Below are positions 1 through 4,514 of a stretch of 24,401 bases of DNA, piece by piece. The position numbers were made by a program, and so were the translations under genes. The stretch is from a virus: the IMG/VR virus record IMGVR_UViG_3300031223_000041, positions 1-24,401 of that record; one strand, written 5' to 3'. Every line of letters starts with the position of its first letter. The first letter of the stretch is position 1. Below the pieces are notes generated by a model that was not told the origin of the DNA, made no database searches, and saw only the letters and a program-made list of their open reading frames with translations.

Positions 1-100
1 CGCGATAAGAGTCGCCGCTTTCCTTGTGCTTGTTCGCTTCGATCAAAGCTTCGTTTGACCATTTTTGAAATGCTTCGATAGCATGGATTACTTTTTTCAT
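1..100 (-). CDS. hypothetical protein, N-terminal fragment cut by left window edge
   Basis: An open minus-strand frame starts at the ATG complementary to 98-100 and runs off the left edge without a stop, giving 33 visible residues. They begin MKKVIHAIEAFQKW and are charged and probably helical. I do not recognise the family. The start is supported by the upstream leader (101-124), which closely matches the leader of the pentapeptide gene at 1197 and lacks a Shine-Dalgarno sequence, and by a promoter-like palindrome at 210-243 pointing at it. The overlapping plus-strand frame at 65-274 is less convincing. The protein may be an early or accessory phage gene, but no function can be given. Confidence 0.6.
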   Translation of the reverse strand, partial: MKKVIHAIEAFQKWSNEALIEANKHKESGDSYR

Positions 101-124
101 GATGATGATGTGATGGTTGATGTG
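101..124 (-). repeat. conserved 5' leader, copy 1
   Basis: Read on the minus strand this is CACATCAACC followed by a CATCATCATC run ending directly at the ATG at 100. It closely matches 1175-1196 (plus strand, before the pentapeptide gene) and 343-359 (minus strand). No Shine-Dalgarno sequence is present. The leader may be an alternative initiation context or a duplicated regulatory 5' region. Confidence 0.55.
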
Positions 125-199
125 ATTAAGTGGAGTGGGTTTCGTGACATCCGTTACGCCAGCGTGTCAGTGCTGACTTCCAAAAGTGGCGATTCACAA

Positions 200-243
200 A
201 TAAGATCACAGACCTTAGTAGGTGTCAAGCAACTTACTAAAGT
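200..243 (-). promoter_or_regulatory. palindromic promoter/operator-like element, copy 1
   Basis: On the minus strand ACTTTAGTAAGT and CCTACTAAGGTCT flank GCTTGACA. The imperfect palindrome at 210-243 matches the element at 1111-1147 except for a 3-base gap and a few substitutions. TTGACA (223-228) is a perfect -35 consensus, and TCTTAT (200-205) lies 17 bases downstream as a 4/6 -10 match. It points toward the gene starting at 100. The palindrome overlapping the -35 box suggests a repressor or activator site. Promoter activity is inferred. Confidence 0.5.
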
Positions 244-291
244 TTCTGAAAATAATTATTCAGACCACCCTTAACCATTGAAACCCTGCAT

Positions 292-342
292 CTAAATGCC
301 ATCTATCAGCAGTGCAGCTTGGTGATGCTTGCTGTGATTCAT
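292..342 (-). CDS. possible 16-residue peptide behind conserved leader
   Basis: A minus-strand ATG at 340-342 opens a frame of 16 codons (MNHSKHHQAALLIDGI) ending in TAG at 292-294. Length alone gives no support. The only reason to list it is the upstream leader at 343-359, which ends CATCATCATT-ATG exactly as at the 1197 start. It may be a leader peptide, the stub of a deleted gene, or chance. A strong plus-strand terminator hairpin begins immediately upstream at 361. Confidence 0.2.
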   Translation of the reverse strand: MNHSKHHQAALLIDGI

Positions 343-359
343 AATGATGATGTTTGATG
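343..359 (-). repeat. conserved 5' leader, copy 2
   Basis: The minus strand reads CATCAAACATCATCATT directly before an ATG. This is nearly the same as the leaders ending at 101 and 1196. Here it precedes only a 16-codon frame, which suggests that a once longer gene was lost. Confidence 0.45.
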
Positions 360-360
360 G

Positions 361-394
361 AAGCCCTACCGATTTCGATTGGTAGGGCTTTTTT
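361..394 (+). terminator. intrinsic terminator, plus strand
   Basis: AAGCCCTACC (361-370) pairs with GGTAGGGCTT (381-390). The stem can extend inward to a UUCG-type loop at 374-377, and six T follow at 389-394. The T tract makes it a plus-strand terminator. No convincing plus-strand gene lies to its left in the window, so its transcript may be non-coding or originate upstream. Confidence 0.8.
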
Positions 395-404
395 CATTTA
401 GGGC

Positions 405-433
405 TTGACCTGCGTGCTGAACGGGTAATTGAT
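405..433 (+). promoter_or_regulatory. weak sigma70-like promoter candidate
   Basis: TTGACC (405-410) and ATTGAT (428-433) are separated by 17 bases, just past the first terminator and ahead of the second. A second -10-like hexamer, TAGAAT, lies at 462-467. A transcript from here would end at the 509-546 terminator. The boxes are imperfect and the call is tentative. Confidence 0.25.
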
Positions 434-467
434 GCTCTTAATTCACTTGGTCGCACTTGTGTAGAAT

Positions 468-546
468 CTTAACTTTTGCGCTGGAATGATAACTTCCCCA
501 GCAAATTTAAGCCCTTACGAATGCGACCTCGTAAGGGCTTTTTTTT
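468..546 (+). ncRNA. possible small non-coding RNA between two terminators
   Basis: The roughly 150 bases between the two plus-strand terminators have no credible gene. Downstream of TAGAAT (462-467) lies a small hairpin (GCTGG 480-484 with CCAGC 498-502) followed directly by the strong terminator at 509-546. This is the layout of a short terminated RNA of about 75 nt. The 5' end and function are unknown, and no known RNA family is recognised. Confidence 0.25.
509..546 (+). terminator. strong intrinsic terminator, plus strand
   Basis: A perfect 12-bp stem, AAGCCCTTACGA (509-520) with TCGTAAGGGCTT (529-540), has an 8-base loop and eight consecutive T (539-546). It is oriented for plus-strand transcription and is the second of two such terminators within 190 bases. 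Confidence 0.85.
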
Positions 547-878
547 GGCCCTGACCGAAGGGACAGGCAACGACTTGAGGGAGTTTTCAGCGTGACAACT
601 GACTAGCCCTCGCCACTGGTGCAGTCAGCTATGCAAAATGATGGCTGCTTAATATGGATCGCTCGATTTACTGAGCGTGTGAACTCTCCTGCCACCATGC
701 CTATTCATCGGAAACTGAAGCCAGCATCGGGGAGAGTAGCGAAAGGTCATCCCCTGTTATTTCAAGGATACTCTACGTGCATTGTTTTCCTCTATCAGTT
801 CTATGGGGTAGGGGGAAACTGTGCCGTAGCCACCACAGCAGTCATTTCAATTAAGGATAAACGATAACCTAAGACACC
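547..878. other. gene-poor stretch, nothing recognised
   Basis: No convincing gene is seen on either strand. An 82-codon plus-strand frame (619-867) has no credible ribosome binding site and a composition unlike a protein. The stretch contains short inverted repeats such as CTGACT/AGTCAG near 600-630 and GCTC/GAGC near 660-680, so a structured RNA cannot be excluded. I found no tRNA, CRISPR or attachment-site signature. Confidence 0.4.
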
Positions 879-938
879 ATGAAATTATATATCATACAGG
901 CAAACGAGTATTTCAAAGTAGGCATCAGTGTTAATTAG
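879..938 (+). pseudogene. possible decayed GIY-YIG/T5orf172-like N-terminus
   Basis: The ATG at 879 gives 19 residues, MKLYIIQANEYFKVGISVN, then TAG at 936-938. The pattern xYxIxxxxxxKxGIS resembles the opening of T5orf172/Mug113 GIY-YIG-type proteins common in phages. The expected continuation, an arginine-bearing helix after 'GIS-N', is lost in this frame. The neighbouring frame stays open from 928 to 1110, so a frameshift is possible. The match rests on about 16 residues and could be chance. Confidence 0.22.
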
Positions 939-1110
939 CAAAAGGAATTTGAGATATATAATGACTGCGGGGATCGGTATAACTAAAAATGGCGTAAGGC
1001 TACTAGGAATGAGTTATCCACTTAAAAGTGAATGGATGAAAAATGTCTCAAGTATGGAGGTGGACAAGAATAAGTTCCTAGCCTTAGCGGAAGTAGCACG
1101 AACCAAGTAG
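928..1110 (+). CDS. small hypothetical ORF, possibly the tail of a frameshifted gene
   Basis: A 60-codon frame can start at GTG 928 or, more plausibly, at ATG 961 (49 residues, MTAGIGITKNGVRLLGM...). It overlaps the end of the GIY-YIG-like remnant in the +1 frame and ends at TAG 1108-1110, inside the palindrome at 1107-1149. AGGAA around 942-946 is a distant candidate ribosome site. I do not recognise the product. It may be a real small protein or the 3' part of a decayed gene. Confidence 0.22.
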   Translation: MLISKRNLRYIMTAGIGITKNGVRLLGMSYPLKSEWMKNVSSMEVDKNKFLALAEVARTK

Positions 1111-1157
1111 ACTTTAGTAAGTCCAAGCTTGACACCTACTAAAGTCTACGCAATCTG
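1107..1157 (+). promoter_or_regulatory. palindromic promoter/operator-like element, copy 2
   Basis: Perfect 13-bp arms, GTAGACTTTAGTA (1107-1119) and TACTAAAGTCTAC (1137-1149), flank a 17-base centre containing CAAGCTTG and TTGACA (1129-1134). Positions 1111-1147 repeat the minus-strand element at 210-243 in the same orientation relative to the next gene. The -35 box is perfect but the -10 region (about 1151-1157) is poor, which suggests that an activator helps or that the palindrome is chiefly a protein-binding site. It lies 47 bases upstream of the pentapeptide gene. Confidence 0.5.
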
Positions 1158-1174
1158 AATCACGGCAATCACGC

Positions 1175-1196
1175 CACATCAACCAACATCATCATT
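1175..1196 (+). repeat. conserved 5' leader, copy 3
   Basis: CACATCAACCAACATCATCATT ends exactly at the ATG of the pentapeptide gene. It matches the leaders at 101-124 and 343-359 (both minus strand). It contains no Shine-Dalgarno sequence. Confidence 0.55.
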
Positions 1197-1727
1197 ATGA
1201 AAACATACACACCATCCGAACTCACAGAAATCATCCGCAAGCATCACTTATACTTAGAACACGAAAAAGGCGGTGAACGTGCTAACCTCCGCTATGCTGA
1301 CCTCCGCTTTGCTGACCTCCGCTATGCTAACCTCCGCTCTGCTGACCTCAGCTATGCTAACCTCAGCTCTGCTAACCTCAGCTTTGCTAACCTCAGCTAT
1401 GCTAACCTCAGCTCTGCTGACCTCAGCTATGCTAACCTCAGCTTTGCTGACCTCAGCTCTGCTGACCTCAGCTCTGCTGACCTCAGCTATGCTTCGGCTG
1501 GAAATAACATTGAAGTTAAAACGCTACAACTCGGAAAATACTACACTGTCATCAGCGCGTATAAGGTGCGTGTCGGTTGCCAGTCACACACGCTCGAAGA
1601 ATGGAAAGGTTTCGATGATCGCGCCATACTAGAAATGGACGGTAAAGACGGACTGATCTGGTGGAAACAATGGCGTGACGTTATTTTTCAAGTCGCTGCA
1701 ACTATCCCTACGCCCGAAGTTAAATAA
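1197..1727 (+). CDS. pentapeptide-repeat protein
   Basis: This 176-residue protein has three parts: a helical N-terminus (1-28), fourteen tandem pentapeptides of the form A(D/N)L(R/S)x at residues 29-98, and a non-repeat C-terminal domain (about 100-176) rich in aromatic residues. The repeats should fold into a right-handed quadrilateral beta-helix. Some members of the family (MfpA, Qnr) mimic DNA and protect gyrase, but most phage members have no known role, so none is assigned. The ATG at 1197 is chosen for the conserved leader before it. Promoter-like element 1107-1157 lies upstream. The start of the repeats at the DNA level is a uniform 15-bp tandem array, suggesting expansion by slippage. 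Confidence 0.85.
   Translation: MKTYTPSELTEIIRKHHLYLEHEKGGERANLRYADLRFADLRYANLRSADLSYANLSSANLSFANLSYANLSSADLSYANLSFADLSSADLSSADLSYASAGNNIEVKTLQLGKYYTVISAYKVRVGCQSHTLEEWKGFDDRAILEMDGKDGLIWWKQWRDVIFQVAATIPTPEVK
1281..1490 (+). repeat. fourteen 15-bp tandem repeats encoding pentapeptides
   Basis: Units of the form GCTGACCTCAGCTAT or GCTAACCTCAGCTCT repeat fourteen times with few substitutions. Third positions are almost invariant, so the array looks recently expanded rather than selected only at protein level. Because the unit is a multiple of three, the +1 frame also stays open (1273-1632) but this is a by-product. Confidence 0.9.
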
Positions 1728-1750
1728 TCAACACATCATATCCCATAACT

Positions 1751-2192
1751 ATGAAAGACCGATACACAAGACAATGGATCACCGACAACAGCATCGAAAT
1801 CGTATCCCAATACGAGGACGGCGAACTAACTATTCGTGCGCTACACTATCAGCTCGTGGCTATCGGGATGACTAACACCCTCCAGCACTATAAGCGAGTA
1901 GTCGGAGCAATGATCGCCTCAAGACGCGACGGAATCATTGGCTACTCTAAGTTTTCTGACCACCGACCGCGAGGCCATTGGCGAAACAGAATGGGAGCCA
2001 GTCAAACTCGAAGCAGAGATAAGCAAAGGGAAGCGTCAGATTGCCCTCTGGATGGAGAGCTATAATCGAAACCGATGGGAAAACCAAGAAAACTACGTCG
2101 AAGTATGGATCGAGAAGAAAGCCCTGCAAGGTGTGTTCGCTCCGATCTGCGCTGCCAATGACGTTGCCCTCTGCCCATGCAAAGGCCGTTAA
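1751..2192 (+). pseudogene. frameshifted, 3'-truncated Toprim (Spo11/TopoVI-A-like) phage protein
   Basis: The ATG at 1751 opens a frame whose protein (YTRQW...IEIV..YEDGELTIRALHYQLVAIGMTNT...YKRVVGAMI) matches a family widespread in prophages. At 1961-1967 the frame reads FSDH. Dropping one C near 1964 continues as DREAIGETEWEP, as expected for the family, through VEVWIEKKALQGVF. That last stretch is the glutamate-bearing first motif of the Toprim fold in Spo11/TopoVI-A-like proteins. The frame then stops at 2190-2192 right after CKGR, where relatives continue with the rest of the Toprim domain. So there is one apparent base insertion and loss of the C-terminal part. The insertion could be a sequencing error, but the truncation could not be explained by one error. 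Confidence 0.6.
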
Positions 2193-2262
2193 TGAAACCC
2201 TGTCTAAAAGGCAGAAGAGCTTCATCCTTAGATCAGTAGTGACCTATACTGATGAGTAAACC

Positions 2263-2865
2263 CTAAAGCTCCAGCTCTTCCGTCCAATCATCGAAGCCCT
2301 GCATAATCAAGTGCAGGGCTTCTTTGTGCTTAAATGCCCCGCTATGCCCTAGCTTGCGCAGTCCTAGCTTCTCGTATGCGACGTTCCAGTAAACGGCCTT
2401 CTGGATTCCATTGTGTCCAAGCCTGCCCATACTACCCCACTTATGGAACGGCAACCATGAAGCGGCGCGAACGATCCAGTCGGACTTGGTATGGAACACG
2501 AGGACTCCCGATACGATTGGCGACTGGCTTGCGTCTCGATCGAGTGCGGGATTCAGAAACATGCAGCGAACTTTGAAGGTCGGATCCATCTGTGCCAAAA
2601 GCCAGCAAGCCATCGTAATAACCGCACACCCGTTGCTATGACCTACGATCACGTCATCGGGACGTATAGCGCTGGCTAGGCGATCTGCTCGATTGCCGTT
2701 GCCAAAGCGCACACTAAGCAGGTCACGGAAGATTCCACGGCTCCAGCGGCTATCATGCTCAAGCACAGAAAAGCCCCGATCCTCAAATGAAGAACGGAGC
2801 TTGTCGAGTGTTGAAGCGCCACCGTCGCTGACGTTGAAGCCGTGGACTAGGTGAGCTGTCGGCAT
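2263..2865 (-). CDS. alpha/beta-hydrolase (esterase/lipase-like), last gene of the lysis cluster
   Basis: This 200-residue protein has an alpha/beta-hydrolase layout. The first strand ends HGF (residues 8-10), a possible oxyanion element. A nucleophile elbow GHSNG lies at 75-79 with Ser77. FHTKSDW carries Asp129 as likely acid, and GHSGAFKH carries His174 as a candidate base. The start overlaps the stop of the upstream lipoprotein gene as TAATG. No signal peptide is visible, so it acts in the cytoplasm unless released at lysis. Its place after a holin-like gene and a spanin-like pair suggests a part in envelope breakdown, in the way LysB esterases serve mycobacteriophages. That role is inference, since the substrate is unknown and a Gram-negative envelope has no mycolate. 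Confidence 0.7.
   Translation of the reverse strand: MPTAHLVHGFNVSDGGASTLDKLRSSFEDRGFSVLEHDSRWSRGIFRDLLSVRFGNGNRADRLASAIRPDDVIVGHSNGCAVITMACWLLAQMDPTFKVRCMFLNPALDRDASQSPIVSGVLVFHTKSDWIVRAASWLPFHKWGSMGRLGHNGIQKAVYWNVAYEKLGLRKLGHSGAFKHKEALHLIMQGFDDWTEELEL
2293..2324 (+). terminator. hairpin inside the hydrolase 3' end, possible plus-strand terminator
   Basis: A perfect 11-bp stem (2293-2303 with 2312-2322) has an 8-base loop, followed on the plus strand by a broken T run (CTTCTTTG). It lies within the last codons of the minus-strand hydrolase gene. It could stop plus-strand transcripts coming from 1197-2192 before they enter the late genes. The weak T tract makes this uncertain. Confidence 0.4.
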
Positions 2866-3284
2866 TACTCAGTTGCCCTTAGTAGCGGTAAGCCAGCACG
2901 AGCACGGTCGAAGTCACTAGATGGACTCGGGCTAGGTTGACCCTCAAGCACTGACGTAGCGTTATTGCCAAGAGCCTGCACTGCTACGCTAAGAGCTTGC
3001 GCTTGCGCTAACGATGCTTGAGCTGTTACGGACTCACGCTCAGCCTGCGCCCGTGCTGCACTGGATGCTTCAGCTCGGAACTCGACTTGCTCAAGGATGC
3101 CAGTTTCGGGATGAGTGGAGGTTCGCTTGTAGAGAACGTCCTTTTCCGAGCTGTAGTCGAGCTGTGGAATGCCACTGGCATTAGCGGTGATACCAAGCTC
3201 GGTCTTGATTGGTCGCGGCGTTCCCACGCAGCCAGAGGCCAGCGCTAAGGCTAGCAGGGATAGGAGGAGTGTTATTAGTTTCAT
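2865..3284 (-). CDS. small lipoprotein, putative outer-membrane spanin subunit
   Basis: This 139-residue protein has a lipoprotein signal: basic start, leucine-rich core, then LASGC with Cys19 as the lipidation site. The mature part has a short beta-like segment, an alanine/glutamine-rich helical stretch (about 75-110) that could form a coiled coil, and a Pro/Ser linker near 115-122. A lipoprotein directly after a single-pass coiled-coil membrane protein is the arrangement of two-component spanins (Rz/Rz1), which fuse inner and outer membrane at the end of lysis. It is larger and less proline-rich than lambda Rz1, so it might instead be a tail- or exclusion-related lipoprotein. The start has no clear Shine-Dalgarno sequence. 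Its stop overlaps the next start (TAATG). Confidence 0.6.
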   Translation of the reverse strand: MKLITLLLSLLALALASGCVGTPRPIKTELGITANASGIPQLDYSSEKDVLYKRTSTHPETGILEQVEFRAEASSAARAQAERESVTAQASLAQAQALSVAVQALGNNATSVLEGQPSPSPSSDFDRARAGLPLLRATE

Positions 3285-3299
3285 GGTTTTATTTATGGT

Positions 3300-3650
3300 T
3301 TACTGGAGAGGGAATCCCGCCAGTCTGGAGAGGTCGTCGTAAATAGGCCACGGGTCGCCGCGCCCAACTGATTTTCTCAATGCCTCATAATGAGACTTCT
3401 TGAACGGAGATGTATCGGCTTGTAGCGCTTGGAGAATCACGAAAATCTCGTCTACTTTGTCCTGCAACGGTTGCCTCTCCCGCGCTACCGAAGCAAGAAG
3501 ATTGGCTTCGGATTCTAACTGCCAAGCTCGGATGTTTCCACTAACTCCCCAGACCGCGAACGCAGAGAGTCCAGCTAAGCAAGCAATAGTAAAACTTACA
3601 ACCAGAACGGTTGGTATATGCGATTTTGATAGATCAGTATTTTGGGTCAT
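3300..3650 (-). CDS. single-pass membrane protein with periplasmic coiled coil, putative inner-membrane spanin (Rz-like)
   Basis: It has 116 residues from the chosen ATG. A transmembrane helix lies at about 13-35 (PTVLVVSFTIACLAG...), followed by a charged helical region with heptad character (about 40-75) and a C-terminal tail. The N-in, C-out topology expected from the sequence suits an i-spanin. I prefer the ATG at 3648-3650 because GGAG at 3659-3662 lies 8 bases upstream. The longer reading from TTG at 3690-3692 would add 14 polar residues and lacks a better ribosome site. It sits between the holin-like gene and the lipoprotein gene. Confidence 0.55.
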   Translation of the reverse strand: MTQNTDLSKSHIPTVLVVSFTIACLAGLSAFAVWGVSGNIRAWQLESEANLLASVARERQPLQDKVDEIFVILQALQADTSPFKKSHYEALRKSVGRGDPWPIYDDLSRLAGFPLQ

Positions 3651-3658
3651 TTTAGTGT

Positions 3659-3662
3659 CTCC
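3659..3662 (-). promoter_or_regulatory. ribosome binding site that decides the Rz-like start
   Basis: GGAG on the minus strand, 8 bases before the ATG at 3650, favours that start over the in-frame TTG at 3692. Confidence 0.6.
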
Positions 3663-3701
3663 AGTATTCGGTGCCTGTGAATTGTTTGACAAGCTCGGCT
3701 C

Positions 3702-3729
3702 CGAGCACCTGTAAGGAGTCGTTTTGAAT
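3702..3729 (-). promoter_or_regulatory. candidate T7-type phage RNA polymerase promoter
   Basis: Read on the minus strand the sequence is CAAAACGACTCCTTACAGG. Against the T7 class III promoter core it matches 14 of 19 positions, including the central CGACTC and the TA-AGG around the start site. It lies in the intergenic gap before the Rz-like gene and is followed by a short GC-rich inverted repeat (3693-3706). I found no equally good copy in the other gaps and no RNA polymerase gene in the window, so this may be chance. Confidence 0.2.
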
Positions 3730-3734
3730 TGGTT

Positions 3735-3986
3735 TCACTTCCTTGCGGATTGAGTGCAGCGGTAGGCCGTTACTATTTCACGCACTATCTTTTGATGCTC
3801 TTGATCCTTCCGCTCTAAGTGCGCAATCAGCATAGGAAAGAACTTGAGCAGCAGCAGGACAACCACCCCAGCCATGCCAGCTTGAATTGCCAAGCTATGC
3901 CAGCTACCAGCAGCAGGCTGAACTTGACCGATGAACGAGGAGAAGGCAAAGAACCCGCTTGCGATGTAAGGTAGTGAGTTTGTCAT
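3735..3986 (-). CDS. holin-like small membrane protein
   Basis: This 83-residue protein has a weakly hydrophobic N-terminal segment (about 7-22, rich in Phe/Ser), one clear transmembrane helix (about 32-55, AGMAGVVVLLLLKFF) and a charged C-terminal tail (RKDQEHQKIVREIV) likely to be cytoplasmic. Size, membrane topology and place between the tail-fibre genes and the spanin-like pair fit a class II-type holin, which forms the inner-membrane holes that time lysis. T7 encodes its holin (17.5) at the same place after the fibre. There is no clear Shine-Dalgarno sequence. The start lies 9 bases past the stop of the upstream gene. Another small membrane protein function cannot be ruled out. Confidence 0.55.
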   Translation of the reverse strand: MTNSLPYIASGFFAFSSFIGQVQPAAGSWHSLAIQAGMAGVVVLLLLKFFPMLIAHLERKDQEHQKIVREIVTAYRCTQSARK

Positions 3987-3995
3987 TGTGTTTGT

Positions 3996-4514
3996 TTACA
4001 ATTTAGCAGGGTCAATCAGTGCCGCTGCAATGAACAACTCATCAAGTTCTGTGGGGGAAAAACCCGCAAGTCCCCCAAGTGTGTTGACCATACTTGCAGA
4101 CCGAACAAAGAAATCAGAATCACTCACAAGGATATTTGCAACTTCCTTTGACTCATCTGGTAACTGGTCTAGGATTGCTGAAAGGTCCACACCTTTCAAA
4201 ACTAAGGCAATTTTTAGCTGTGCTTTTGTGACACGTTCTGGGACAACAACAGGCGGAACAAAACCCAAAGCCGCGTTCAACTGTGCATCCGAAAGAGTCA
4301 AAGTGTGCTCAGTGTCAACGACTGGGTTGCCCTCGGCGTCCGGTTCATTGGCCATGCTGAATGTCAGCGTGTTGGTCTCGGCGTCCCATAGCAAGTCAAT
4401 CGCCTCCATTGGGATCTCGACACCATCCGGCAAAGGTGACAAACGCTCATTGCCTCGGGCGCTTATCAAAACAAAGCCCTGTGGTGTAACTGTTTTAATG
4501 CTTAAATTTTTCAT
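3996..4514 (-). CDS. tail-fibre companion protein
   Basis: This 172-residue protein starts at the ATG overlapping the tail-fibre stop (TAATG). The N-terminal half (1-95) is beta-rich with a segment that looks like a small structural domain. The C-terminal half (about 97-170) reads VTKAQLKIAL..., then a run of small and acidic residues, then FSPTELDELFIAAALI. That resembles the short helical domain encoded just after tail-fibre genes in many phages, where it follows the pattern 'xxxRxQFxxxL...Y.R..P....L....G.t..qld.fw..A'. A structural or assembly role at the fibre is likely. The similarity is by pattern only. Confidence 0.5.
   Translation of the reverse strand: MKNLSIKTVTPQGFVLISARGNERLSPLPDGVEIPMEAIDLLWDAETNTLTFSMANEPDAEGNPVVDTEHTLTLSDAQLNAALGFVPPVVVPERVTKAQLKIALVLKGVDLSAILDQLPDESKEVANILVSDSDFFVRSASMVNTLGGLAGFSPTELDELFIAAALIDPAKL

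Noticed and set aside
65-274. Plus-strand 69-codon frame near the left edge
   Set aside because: It overlaps the minus-strand gene start at 100 and the promoter-like element, has no ribosome site, and the minus-strand reading has the conserved leader.
619-867. Plus-strand 82-codon frame beginning with GTG
   Set aside because: No Shine-Dalgarno sequence, composition not protein-like, and no recognisable pattern.
547-878. tRNA, attachment site or group I intron in the gene-poor stretch
   Set aside because: No T-loop motif, cloverleaf, integrase gene or conserved intron core could be recognised.
1273-1632. 119-codon frame MNVLTSAMLTSAL... over the pentapeptide gene
   Set aside because: It stays open only because the repeat unit is 15 bp; the other frame gives a known fold and has the conserved leader.
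3651-3692. TTG start for the Rz-like gene at 3692
   Set aside because: The ATG at 3650 has GGAG at proper spacing and gives a normal N-terminus before the membrane helix.
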